38,697 bases of DNA from Natronospiraceae bacterium. GTDB lineage: Bacteria; Pseudomonadota; Gammaproteobacteria; Natronospirales; Natronospiraceae. A program made the translations under genes and the position numbers. The notes under the pieces were generated by a model. That model saw only the letters and a program-made list of their open reading frames with translations, had not been told where the DNA came from and searched no databases. Positions 28,702 through 37,793 of this stretch are shown here, one piece after another; position 1 is the first letter of the stretch, and every line of letters starts with the position of its first letter. The stretch covers positions 1-38,697 of the forward strand of contig SLND01000176.1 in the NCBI GenBank assembly GCA_007133205.1, in the 5' to 3' direction.

Positions 28702-31314
28702 ATGGGTTCTCGTTTTCAAGGCCGGATGAATCCCGGCAGGGTTTGGCCTTTCCTGTCTGTTCTGCTGTCTGCTGCCTTTCTGGCGGGTTGCCTGGCAGAC
28801 GATGTGGACCTCGATGAACCGGAAATTGGTGATCCGGAACCGCCGCTCCCCGAGCTGGAAGCATCATCCGGCGTGATGAGCATGCAGTTGCGCTGGGAAG
28901 GTCCCGATACCGTGGATCTGGTTTTTTCCTCGGACCCCGGGTGCGACTGGGACAATTATTCTCTCTGCGAGGATGGCGGCCGTCTCACCGGGCAGTCGGG
29001 TGGCGAGCGCGAGCTCGGGGCCGTGGTGGACGAGTTTGATTCGGATACCGGGTGGTATTTCGTCGCCGAATCGGAAGGCGGCCGTTCCCAGCCGGTGGCC
29101 GCACGCCCATTGCCCATCGCGCTGGACGGGGTGCACGGCATAGAAGCCATCAAGGAACCCCCGGTAAACGCCCTGGAACGGGGAGAGTCGCTGTACGTGG
29201 GGGGAAGCTTCAGTCGGGTCGGTCCCCTGACCGGGGGCGGTGCCATGCTTGATCGGCAGGAAGGTCGACTGCGTGGCGTCGTGGCCCATGTGGAGGGAGA
29301 GGTCAAGGCGACTGTCTCGGATGGCGAAGGCGGATTCTTCATCGGCGGCGAGTTCGAAGCCGTCGGGGGGGAGGAGCGCATCAACCTCGCGCGAATCCGC
29401 TCCGACGGGGCCGTCGATCGCGACTGGCAGGCCGATGCCGATGCTCCGGTACACGCCCTTGCCCGCATGGGTGAGCAACTGCTGGTCGGCGGCGAATTCA
29501 CCGAGATTGTTCATGACGAACTTGACCCGTCCGGTGCCCACATTGCCGTCCTGGAGGCGGATTCCGGTGCCGTCGATCCTGATTGGGGTCCGGATCTCAA
29601 TGATCGGGTATTGGCTCTGAAGGCAGATGATGAACGGGTCTATGCCGGTGGCGATTTCACCGAGGTGAATGGTGCGAGCCGTGACTATCTCATCGCGCTG
29701 GATGGGACGACCGGGAGTCTGGAGGAAGACTGGGAGCCGGAGCTCGATAATACCGTATTCGCGCTGGCTACCCGGGGAGAGCGGGTCTTCGTTGGTGGCG
29801 CCTTCCAGGCGGTGGATGACGAACATTCCACTTCCCTGGCCGCCCTGGATGCGGAGACCGGTGAGATGGACTCCGCCTGGGATGTCGAGCTTTTCGGAGA
29901 AGCCGTCAGGGCTCTGGCGATTGCGGAGAACCGGCTTCATGTCGGGGGCGCTTTCGGCACCATCAACGACGAGTCGGGTTACAACAATTTTGCGGTACTG
30001 GATCTTGATTCCGCCAGCGTGATGGACGCGTTCGTGGCAACCGGTATTGCAGGCACGATTTCCGACCTGGCCGTGGCTGATGGGCGGGTCTACATGAGCG
30101 GGAATTTTGCAGAGGCGGTCGGTGGTCGGCGCGATAATCTGGTTGCCTTCGATGCCGACACCGGTGAGCTGAGTGATGAGTGGAATCCGGGGGCGAATCG
30201 TGAACTGGGTAATGGTGCAATCGCACTGAGCGACAACGCCATCTACGTAGGTGGCAATACAACGGAAATCAGTGGCGAGAGCCGTCAAGGTCTGGTCGCA
30301 TTGGATCCGGAAACGGGCCTCATTGACGACGACTGGCAGGCCTCGGTCAAGCCCGGTGTGATGGATATGGCGCTCAAGGATGGAATCTTGTACGTGGCCG
30401 GCGATATTACCGAAGCGAACGGGGAACCAGCAGACCACCTGGTCGCCTTTGACGCGAATACCGGTGAGCGTGACAGCGACTGGTCGCCCGAGGCGGACGA
30501 TGCCGCAACCTCGCTGCTGGTGACGGAAGATGTAGTGTTTGCGGGAGGCGCATTTTCCCGGATCAATGACGATGAACAGCATCAGGGCCTGGTTGCCCTG
30601 GATGCCTTTTCCGGAGCGCCTCTGGTCAACTGGGATGCCGGTGAAATCAGTGGTGCCACTGCTGTGGCCAGCGTGCGTTCAATGGCAAGCTCGGGAGACA
30701 GCCTCTTCATTGGTGGCAATTTCCAGTCGGTGGATGACACCGCCCGTGACCATATTGCCGCGCTGGATCTGACGGATGGCTCTCTTGAAGAGGACTGGGA
30801 TCCGGGCACCGATGGGATGGTGAATGCGCTGGTGATCGAGGATGGGCGCCTGCATGCGGGTGGCAGCTTTACCGGCGCCGGCGGTGGCAGTGTGACATTT
30901 GCGGGGTCTCCACAGCATGAGGATCGCGCCCACATGGCTGCCTTTGATCCGGAGGATGGGTCTCTGGACGAGACCTGGGTTCCTTCCAGCGATGGTGTGG
31001 TCATGGACCTGGTCTCGAATGAGGGCCAATTCTACGCTGTGGGTGGATTCAGCGAAGTCAATGAGGGCACGGAGCGGGAGCGCATTGCCCGTTTCGGTTC
31101 TGAGAGTGGTGCACTCGATCTCGATTGGGATCCCGCGCTACCCGGTGCGGATCTGTTCTTCAGCCCATTGCGGGTTGTTCTGGTCACCTCGGAGCAGATA
31201 TTCGTGGGCGGCGAAATTCCCCTTGCCGGGGGCGATTCGGGCAGCGACTCGGGTCATCAACTGCGCGGGAACCTGGTTAGCATTGATCCGGAGACCGGTG
31301 ACTTGGTCTGGTGA
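28702..31314 (+). CDS. Lipoprotein with delta-60-type / beta-propeller repeats
   Basis: Lipobox LAGC; about 14 repeats of (L/V)(Y/F)VGGxFxxV…DxxxGxxDxxWxP. Confidence 0.85.
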   Translation: MGSRFQGRMNPGRVWPFLSVLLSAAFLAGCLADDVDLDEPEIGDPEPPLPELEASSGVMSMQLRWEGPDTVDLVFSSDPGCDWDNYSLCEDGGRLTGQSGGERELGAVVDEFDSDTGWYFVAESEGGRSQPVAARPLPIALDGVHGIEAIKEPPVNALERGESLYVGGSFSRVGPLTGGGAMLDRQEGRLRGVVAHVEGEVKATVSDGEGGFFIGGEFEAVGGEERINLARIRSDGAVDRDWQADADAPVHALARMGEQLLVGGEFTEIVHDELDPSGAHIAVLEADSGAVDPDWGPDLNDRVLALKADDERVYAGGDFTEVNGASRDYLIALDGTTGSLEEDWEPELDNTVFALATRGERVFVGGAFQAVDDEHSTSLAALDAETGEMDSAWDVELFGEAVRALAIAENRLHVGGAFGTINDESGYNNFAVLDLDSASVMDAFVATGIAGTISDLAVADGRVYMSGNFAEAVGGRRDNLVAFDADTGELSDEWNPGANRELGNGAIALSDNAIYVGGNTTEISGESRQGLVALDPETGLIDDDWQASVKPGVMDMALKDGILYVAGDITEANGEPADHLVAFDANTGERDSDWSPEADDAATSLLVTEDVVFAGGAFSRINDDEQHQGLVALDAFSGAPLVNWDAGEISGATAVASVRSMASSGDSLFIGGNFQSVDDTARDHIAALDLTDGSLEEDWDPGTDGMVNALVIEDGRLHAGGSFTGAGGGSVTFAGSPQHEDRAHMAAFDPEDGSLDETWVPSSDGVVMDLVSNEGQFYAVGGFSEVNEGTERERIARFGSESGALDLDWDPALPGADLFFSPLRVVLVTSEQIFVGGEIPLAGGDSGSDSGHQLRGNLVSIDPETGDLVW

Positions 31315-31347
31315 AGTCGGGTCGACTTGCTGTAGCGCTGCGGATAT

Positions 31348-32172
31348 TCAGTCCGACAGTTGCGGATGCAGTATGGGCCGGCTGGGTACGGCGTCGGTTT
31401 CCAGTGGGGGATACTGGAGATTCAGGAGCCATAGCCCGTCTTCAATCGTGTCGGGCACGAAAACCATTTCGGTGATCGAGGCATGGGGATGTGCCGCCCG
31501 GCTCAAATCCCGCGTGCCCTCCGGCAGGCCCCAGAAGCTCCGGTGGGCGAGCAGCTCTCCGCCATCATCGGGCCGGTCCACCGAGGGTTGATCGGTCAGC
31601 AAATGACAGATCCCCTGGCCCGCAAGCCACTCGGCCGCTTCCGCCGTAAGCCAGGTCGAGGGTGGCCCCGACATCCAGTCCCGGACACATTTTTCCGGTG
31701 CATTGGGCAGGGTCCGCAGGATGATTGCGGCCGGTGCGATCCCGGGCGCTGCCGTTTCCCAGGCTGCACGCAGGCGCGCCCGGGAAATGACCGGATCGCC
31801 GGCCTCGGCAGGGCCGGGACCACGTTCGCCACTGGCTGCGAACTGACCCGGTTCCAGCGACAGGAGCAGGGCCGGAACCAGGACATTGCCGACCAGGTCG
31901 GGCACCGTGGCCCGGTCGTCGGTGATGTGGCCGACGCACTCGGTGTGGGTGCCATTGCAGTGGGGAATGATCTCGAGGACTTCACAGTTGCAGCTTCCAC
32001 CTTCGCGCGTGTCGCCGGTGAAACTGCCACTGCTCAGTGGCTTGCGTTGCGCGGGCGGTGCACCGAAGAAGCTCGGCTGCGGCCCGTCAAAATCCATGCT
32101 GATGGCGATCGAGTGTGCCGCCGTCGGCGACAGGTCAAAACGCAGTCCGTCGAGATCCGCCACCGCGCTCAT
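31348..32172 (-). CDS. Cyclase-family protein, putative kynurenine formamidase
   Basis: HCNGTHTECVGHI cyclase-like metal motif; ATGA overlap with the ACMSD gene within the kyn block. Confidence 0.75.
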   Translation of the reverse strand: MSAVADLDGLRFDLSPTAAHSIAISMDFDGPQPSFFGAPPAQRKPLSSGSFTGDTREGGSCNCEVLEIIPHCNGTHTECVGHITDDRATVPDLVGNVLVPALLLSLEPGQFAASGERGPGPAEAGDPVISRARLRAAWETAAPGIAPAAIILRTLPNAPEKCVRDWMSGPPSTWLTAEAAEWLAGQGICHLLTDQPSVDRPDDGGELLAHRSFWGLPEGTRDLSRAAHPHASITEMVFVPDTIEDGLWLLNLQYPPLETDAVPSRPILHPQLSD

Positions 32173-33194
32173 GCGCGAAACCGCTCCGGTGACAGACCGA
32201 GCCATTCCAGCGCCGTGCCGTGCAGCAGACGCTCGCGCTCCGCTTCTTCCAGTGACATGCTCTCGATCAGTTTGCCCGGCTCCAGTTCTCCCAGCGGGAA
32301 AGGATAGTCGGTACCCAGGGCGATGCGTTCGGCACCGACCATGTCGAGCATGAGCTGCAACACCTTCGGTTCATGGGTCAGGGAATCGAAATAGAGCCGG
32401 TCCAGGTACTGGCGTGGATCAATGTCATTGTCCACCGCACACAGGTCCGGGCGGACATTGAAACCATGTTCAATGCGCCCGATGGACGGCAAAAAACTGC
32501 CTCCACCATGGGCGAAGGCCACCCGCAGCCGGGGGAAACGTTCAAACACGCCCCCGAAGATGATGGAGCAGATGGCGCGGGTCGTCTCTGCCGGCATGCC
32601 CACCAGCCAGGGCAGCCAGTATTTCGACATGCTCTCGGCGCCCATCATGTCCCAGGGGTGGACGAAGATGGCGGCGCCCAGTCTTTCGGCCGTGGCCCAG
32701 ACCGGATCCAGCACCCGTTCGTTGAGGTTCCAGTCGTTGATATGTGAGCCGATCTGGATACCGGCCAGGCCCAGTTCACCGATACAGCGTTCCAGCTCGC
32801 CGGCCGCCCGGTCAGGATCCTGCATGGGGACCGTGCCAAGACCGACGAACCGGGTCGGATGGGCCGCCACCACTTCGGCGATGTGATCATTGAGAAAGCG
32901 GGAAAGGTCCAGGGCGTGTTCCGGTTTCGCCCAGTAACTGAACATCACCGGGACGGTGGAGAGCACCTGGACATCCACGCCGTGTTCGGCACAATCCGAC
33001 AGCCTCGCTTCCGGGTCCCAGCAATTGGGCTCGATCTCCCGGAAGGTCTTGCCGTCCCGAACCATCCGCTTGTTGCAACCGGTCTCGCAGGGTTCGAGCT
33101 GAACAAAGCCCCCGTAACCATAGCGTTCCTTCAGATCCGGCCAGTTCGGGGGCAGGATGTGGGTGTGGACATCGATCTTCAGTGAATTGGGCAC
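32169..33194 (-). CDS. 2-amino-3-carboxymuconate-6-semialdehyde decarboxylase (ACMSD)
   Basis: KIDVHTHILPPNWPDLKERYGYGGF, NCWDPEARL, VQVLSTVPVMFSYWAKPEHALDL, FVHPWDMMGAESMSKYWLPWLVGMPAETTRAICSIIFGGVFERFPRLRVAFAHGGGSF; GTG start inferred. Confidence 0.95.
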   Translation of the reverse strand: MPNSLKIDVHTHILPPNWPDLKERYGYGGFVQLEPCETGCNKRMVRDGKTFREIEPNCWDPEARLSDCAEHGVDVQVLSTVPVMFSYWAKPEHALDLSRFLNDHIAEVVAAHPTRFVGLGTVPMQDPDRAAGELERCIGELGLAGIQIGSHINDWNLNERVLDPVWATAERLGAAIFVHPWDMMGAESMSKYWLPWLVGMPAETTRAICSIIFGGVFERFPRLRVAFAHGGGSFLPSIGRIEHGFNVRPDLCAVDNDIDPRQYLDRLYFDSLTHEPKVLQLMLDMVGAERIALGTDYPFPLGELEPGKLIESMSLEEAERERLLHGTALEWLGLSPERFRA

Positions 33195-33236
33195 GAGCTG
33201 AATTTCCGGTTTCCAATTGATTTGTTTAGGAGTGAC

Positions 33237-33390
33237 GAGCTTCAAGCTACAAGTTACAAGCGTGACTCCGTGTGCTTTGGAGGTTACGCAAGACCGCCGG
33301 GATAGCTTTTGTCTCGTCGCACACGACTTCTTGTTCTCCAACGGGATGAATTTGTCGGCTTGTAGCTTGTGGCTTGAAGCTTGTAGCTGA
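33237..33390. repeat. Inverted heptad (GCTTGTN) short-tandem-repeat element no. 1
   Basis: Left arm agcttca agctaca agttaca agc; right arm ggcttgt agcttgt ggcttga agcttgt agct. Confidence 0.85.
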
Positions 33391-33394
33391 AAAT

Positions 33395-33910
33395 TTACGG
33401 CTTCTCAGGCATCACATGCCCGCAATTCCCGCAGGTACGGTGTTCCTCGCTGCCGAAAAAACGGTCGAAGACCGGCGGGAACTGGGTCTCGATGTTTTCA
33501 AGGTGGAAGTATTCCTCGTAGAGCTTGTGATTGCATTCATCACAGAACCACATCAGCCCGTCCTGTTCATCAGGACGGCGCTCCCGTTCCACCACCAGGC
33601 CGATGGAGTTCTCGTGACGCTGGGGCGAATGGGGCACGCGTGGCGGCAACAGGAAGATTTCTCCTTCCCGGATAGGGATGTCCCGCACCTTGCCGTCTTC
33701 CTGGATCTTGAGGGTCATGTCGCCCTCGAGCATGTAGAAGAATTCTTCACCTTCATCGTAATGGTAGTCCTTGCGGTAGTTGGGCCCGCCGACCACCATG
33801 ATGATGAACTCGGTGTCCTTGAATACCCGCTTGTTGCAGACGGGCGGCTTGAGTTCGTCGCGGTGTTCGTCAATCCACTTCTGGAAATTGAATGCGCCAG
33901 GCAGTGCCAT
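33395..33910 (-). CDS. 3-hydroxyanthranilate 3,4-dioxygenase
   Basis: 171 aa; [60 protein letters not shown]-terminal CDEC and CGNCG metal-binding pairs. Confidence 0.96.
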   Translation of the reverse strand: MALPGAFNFQKWIDEHRDELKPPVCNKRVFKDTEFIIMVVGGPNYRKDYHYDEGEEFFYMLEGDMTLKIQEDGKVRDIPIREGEIFLLPPRVPHSPQRHENSIGLVVERERRPDEQDGLMWFCDECNHKLYEEYFHLENIETQFPPVFDRFFGSEEHRTCGNCGHVMPEKP

Positions 33911-33946
33911 GATTCCCTCCCGGGTCCGACCCTGTCGATGTCTGGA

Positions 33947-34372
33947 TCAGTCCATGGTAGCAATACATTTCAGTTCGATCGCAATGGGCGTGGGCAGCCG
34001 GTTGACCTCCACGGTGGTGCGCGCCGGCTGGTTGTCGGCGAAGTATTCCGCATAGACCCGGTTGAAGGCCTCGAAATCCCGCGGGATATCGGTGAGAAAG
34101 ACGGTGACATCGATCAATTGGTCCCAGCTGGAGCCGGCTTCCTCCAGGACGGTGCGCACGTTGCGGAATACCGAGTGGCACTGGGCCTCGATGTCGTAAT
34201 CAATCACCTGGCCGTCGGCGTCCCGGTTCAGGCCGGGGATGGTCTTGCCATCGGCCTCGCGCGGACCCAGGCCCGACAGGAACAGCAGATTGCCGGCACG
34301 GCGGGCGTGGGGGTAGAGGCCGACCGGGGCCGGCGCCCCGCCGGCACGGACACGACCGGAATCGTCGCTCAT
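33947..34372 (-). CDS. RidA/YjgF-family protein, putative 2-aminomuconate deaminase
   Basis: Start MSDDSGRVRAGGAPAPVGLYPHARRAGNLLFLSG; FRNVRTVLEEAGSSWDQLIDVTVFLTDI; TTVEVNRLPTPIAIELKCIA; ATGA overlap with the dehydrogenase. Confidence 0.88.
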   Translation of the reverse strand: MSDDSGRVRAGGAPAPVGLYPHARRAGNLLFLSGLGPREADGKTIPGLNRDADGQVIDYDIEAQCHSVFRNVRTVLEEAGSSWDQLIDVTVFLTDIPRDFEAFNRVYAEYFADNQPARTTVEVNRLPTPIAIELKCIATMD

Positions 34373-35826
34373 CCTTCGTTCTCCTCGAATCGAATACAGA
34401 CGTTCTTGGCTTCGGTGAAAAAGCGCATGGCCTCGAAGCCGCCCTCGCGGCCGACGCCGGAGTGCTTCATGCCTCCCATGGGCACCCGCAGGTCGCGCAG
34501 CATCCAGGTATTGACCCAGACCAGCCCCGTTTCGAGTTCGCGGCTCATGCGATGGGCGCGGGATATGTCCGCGGTCCACAGGCTCGCGGCGAGGCCATAA
34601 TCGACCTCGTTGGCAATCGTCAGGGCTTCGGCTTCGTCCTCGAAGGGCGCCAGGGTGACCACCGGGCCGAAGATTTCCTCCCGGACGGTGTGGCAATCAC
34701 GCGGCAGGCCCTCGATCACGGTGGGCGCGATGAACCAGCCCCGGGCGCAGCGTCCCTTCGGCTGCACCGCTTCGCCACCACAGAGGATCTCACCGCCTTC
34801 TTCCCGAGCCCGCTGGATGCAGGAAAGCACCTTCTCGTGGTGCGCGGCGGAGACCACCGCGCCCTGGCGGGTGGCTTCTTCCATCGGGTCGCCCGGCTGC
34901 AGCTCCCGGGCGCGTTCCACGAAGGCGTCCCGGAATCTGTCGTAGATGCCGCGCTGGACCAGCAGACGGGAACCACACAGGCAGATCTGGCCCTGGTTGG
35001 CAAAGGCCGCCTTAAGACTGCCCTCGAGCGCCTTGTCGAAATCGCAGTCGTCAAAGACGATATTGGGATTCTTGCCCCCCAGCTCCAGCGAGAGTTTCTT
35101 GAACATGGGCGCGGCGCTGCGGGCGATCTCGGCACCGGTGGCGGTGCCGCCGGTGAAGGAAATCGCCCGGACCTTCGGGTGGGCGACCAGCTCGGCGCCG
35201 ATGCCCGCGCCGCGCCCGTGGAGGATGTTGAGCACGCCCTGCGGCAGTCCCGCCTCGATGCAGAGTTCAGCCAGGTGGCAGGCGGTGACCGGAGTGACTT
35301 CGGAGGGCTTGCCGATCACGCAATTGCCCGCGGCCAGCGCCGGGGCAATCTTCCAGGTGAACAGGTAGAGCGGCAGGTTCCAGGGCGAGATACAGCCCAC
35401 CACGCCGTGGGGTTCGCGCAGGGTCCAGTTGATGGCCCCGTCTTCCATCAGATGAGACTCGCTTGCGAAATGACCGGCGGCGCCGGCAAAAAAGCGCAGG
35501 TTGGCCGCCGCACGGGGAATGTCCAGGCTGCGCGCGACACTGATCGGCTTGCCGGTGTCGCGCGATTCGGCGGCGGCCAGCTTTTCCAGGTCCCGTTCCA
35601 CCAGCTCCGCCAGGCGATACAGCCAGCGGCCGCGCTCGGGCCCCGGGGTCCTGCGCCAGGCAGGAAAGGCCGCTTCGGCGGCGGCGACGGCATCCTCCAG
35701 TTCCGCCCGTCCGGCATCCGCAATCCGGCCGTATACCTGCCCGGTAGCCGGCTCGAAGTTGTCCAGCCAGGCATCTTCCCGGGAAGTCCGCAGTTCGCCG
35801 TTGATGTAGTGTCGGATGGTTTCCAC
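34369..35826 (-). CDS. Aldehyde dehydrogenase, probably 2-aminomuconate 6-semialdehyde dehydrogenase
   Basis: 485 aa; SPWNLPLYLFTWKIAPALAAGN, SLELGGKNPNIVFDDCD, NQGQICLCGSRLLVQ; flanked by deaminase and HAAO genes. Confidence 0.9.
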   Translation of the reverse strand: METIRHYINGELRTSREDAWLDNFEPATGQVYGRIADAGRAELEDAVAAAEAAFPAWRRTPGPERGRWLYRLAELVERDLEKLAAAESRDTGKPISVARSLDIPRAAANLRFFAGAAGHFASESHLMEDGAINWTLREPHGVVGCISPWNLPLYLFTWKIAPALAAGNCVIGKPSEVTPVTACHLAELCIEAGLPQGVLNILHGRGAGIGAELVAHPKVRAISFTGGTATGAEIARSAAPMFKKLSLELGGKNPNIVFDDCDFDKALEGSLKAAFANQGQICLCGSRLLVQRGIYDRFRDAFVERARELQPGDPMEEATRQGAVVSAAHHEKVLSCIQRAREEGGEILCGGEAVQPKGRCARGWFIAPTVIEGLPRDCHTVREEIFGPVVTLAPFEDEAEALTIANEVDYGLAASLWTADISRAHRMSRELETGLVWVNTWMLRDLRVPMGGMKHSGVGREGGFEAMRFFTEAKNVCIRFEENEG

Positions 35827-35846
35827 GGTGTTCTCTATTGTGAGAA

Positions 35847-36035
35847 AGCTTCAAGTTTCAAGCTTCAAGCTGCAAGCTACAAGACGGGACGATCGGGCTT
35901 GAGGGTCAACTGCACCGCAAACAGGTGAGCTGAGCACATCGAATTATTTCCTCCCCCCACTGGGGGAAATCTGTCGGCTTGTCGCTTGTAGCTTGCAGCT
36001 TGTGGCTTGTGGCTTGTGGCTTGTAGCTTGTAGCT
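35847..36035. repeat. Inverted heptad (GCTTGTN) short-tandem-repeat element no. 2
   Basis: Left arm agcttca agtttca agcttca agctgca agctaca ag; right arm eight uninterrupted heptads ggcttgt cgcttgt agcttgc agcttgt ggcttgt ggcttgt ggcttgt agcttgt agct. Confidence 0.9.
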
Positions 36036-36040
36036 ATTAC

Positions 36041-36835
36041 TCAAATGCTTCGCGTTCGTCCGCCATCCACCGGGATACTATGGCCGGTGATGTAGGCAGC
36101 GGCGGGAGAGGCCAGGAAACCGATCGCGGCCGCCACTTCCTCCGCCTCGCCGAATCGCCCCATGGGCACCTGGGTCAGGGCCTCGGCCTCGACCTGCGCA
36201 AAGTCCTTGCCCGTCTTTTCGGCCTTGCCTTCGAACAGCTTCTTCAGGCGATCAGTCCGGGTAAAGCCGGGCAGGACATTGTTCACGGTAATCCCGTCCG
36301 GTGCCAGTTCGTGGGCAATGGTCTTCGCCCAGGAGGCCACCGCGCCGCGCACCGTATTGGACACCCCGAGACCGGGGATGGGTTCTTTCACCGAGGTGGA
36401 AATAATGTTGATGATCCGTCCGTAGCCGGACTCGCGCATGCCGGGCAACAGCGCCTGGAGCAGGATCTGGTTGCAGATCAGATGCCGTTGAAAGGCGGTG
36501 GTGTAGGCATCGCGCTCCGCGGTGTGCGCCGGTCCGCCCGGGGGGCCACCGCTGTTATTGACCAGGATCTGAAAGGGCCCCTGGTCCGCCACCCGCTCCC
36601 TGATCAGGCATTCCAGCGCCTCGGGCTGGTCGAAGTCGGCGGCGAACCAGTCGTGCTGCTGTCCTTCGCCGCCGGCCAGGTCCCCGCATACCTCGGCAAG
36701 GGCCTGTTCGTTGCGCGCGGTCAGGGTGACCGAAGCGCCCTGTTCCGCCAGGGTCCGGGCGGCGGCCCGCCCGATGCCCTGGCTTGCCCCGCAGACCAGA
36801 GCACGTATTCCGCCAAGCTTGATGTCCATTCCCAT
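36041..36835 (-). CDS. Short-chain dehydrogenase/reductase
   Basis: Start at MGMDIKLGGIRALVCGASQGIGRAAA; LVNNSGGPPGGP; C-terminal FLASPAAAYITGHSIPVDGG. Confidence 0.9.
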   Translation of the reverse strand: MGMDIKLGGIRALVCGASQGIGRAAARTLAEQGASVTLTARNEQALAEVCGDLAGGEGQQHDWFAADFDQPEALECLIRERVADQGPFQILVNNSGGPPGGPAHTAERDAYTTAFQRHLICNQILLQALLPGMRESGYGRIINIISTSVKEPIPGLGVSNTVRGAVASWAKTIAHELAPDGITVNNVLPGFTRTDRLKKLFEGKAEKTGKDFAQVEAEALTQVPMGRFGEAEEVAAAIGFLASPAAAYITGHSIPVDGGRTRSI

Positions 36836-36945
36836 GCGTCTCCCATCAGCGATTGCAAGATTCACGCCGCGCCCGGGAATGTACCAGAGATGGGGGATCA
36901 GGGAATGCTTTGGCTGGGCTGAGGCAGAAGCGGGTGTCTGCTTGC

Positions 36946-37782
36946 CTATTTCTGGCCGGGTTCCTGATAGCCGCGGCAGTCGATGCTGATCCAGCCTCCG
37001 TCGCTGTCGAGCCGCAGGCCGGTGAGGGCACCGCCCCAGACACAGCCGCTGTCGAGTGGATAGACATTGTGGCCGTGGATTTCCCCGACGGTGGACCAGT
37101 GTCCGAAGACGATGTGATCGTCGGCCGTGCGTCGACCGGGTACCGCATACCAGGGCAGCAGCCCCTCGGGCTGGCTGCCCGGCGGGCCTTTTTCCTTCAG
37201 GTCCAGGCGGCCTTGTGGCGTGACAAAGCGCATGCGGGTAAAGCAATTGATGATGAAACGCAGCCGATCATACCCGCTTAGTCCGGAATCCCAAAGATCG
37301 GGTTGGTTGCCGTACATGTGTTCGAGGAAATCACGAAAATCCGGGCCCTGCAGGACGGCTTCCAGTTCGGCTGAACGCTGCGCACTCTCGGCCAGGTCCC
37401 ATTGCGGCGGCAGACCGGCGTGCACCATGGCAAATCCACGGTCCGCCTCGTGATGAAAGAAGGGTCGACGCCGCAGCCATTCGAGCAGTTCTTCCGCATC
37501 CGCGGCATCGAGGATGTCGGTGAGCGTATCCTTGCTCCGGGGTTGATGGGCATCGCTGTAGGCAATTGCCAGCAGGTGCATGTCGTGATTGCCCAGCACG
37601 GTGACCGCATCTTCACCCAGGGATTTCACCAGGCGCAGCGCAGCGAGGGAATCGGGACCACGATTGACGATGTCGCCGGCGAACCACAGGCGGTCCCGCC
37701 CGGGATCGAAACTGATCCGGTCGAGAAAACGCTGCAGCTCTTCATGGCAGCCCTGGATGTCACCGATCGCGTAGGTGGCCAT
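36946..37782 (-). CDS. apaH: Bis(5'-nucleosyl)-tetraphosphatase (symmetrical)
   Basis: MATYAIGDIQGCHEELQRFLDRI, WFAGDIVNRGPDSLAAL, VLGNHDMHLLAIA. Confidence 0.97.
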   Translation of the reverse strand: MATYAIGDIQGCHEELQRFLDRISFDPGRDRLWFAGDIVNRGPDSLAALRLVKSLGEDAVTVLGNHDMHLLAIAYSDAHQPRSKDTLTDILDAADAEELLEWLRRRPFFHHEADRGFAMVHAGLPPQWDLAESAQRSAELEAVLQGPDFRDFLEHMYGNQPDLWDSGLSGYDRLRFIINCFTRMRFVTPQGRLDLKEKGPPGSQPEGLLPWYAVPGRRTADDHIVFGHWSTVGEIHGHNVYPLDSGCVWGGALTGLRLDSDGGWISIDCRGYQEPGQK

Positions 37783-37793
37783 GCCCTGTTGGC

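Noticed and set aside
28864-30582. 572-aa minus-strand ORF opposite the delta-60 lipoprotein
   Set aside because: Its internal repetitiveness is inherited from the sense-strand repeats; no start-site or family support.
33195-33341. N-terminal extension of the ACMSD ORF (MENKKSCATRQ…)
   Set aside because: The extension translates the heptad repeat element; family similarity begins at KIDVHTHILP, so a GTG start at 33194 is preferred.
35976-36035. Heptad array considered as a CRISPR or ordinary microsatellite
   Set aside because: Units are 7 bp with no spacers, so not CRISPR; the inverted partner arm and second copy elsewhere make a plain microsatellite unlikely.
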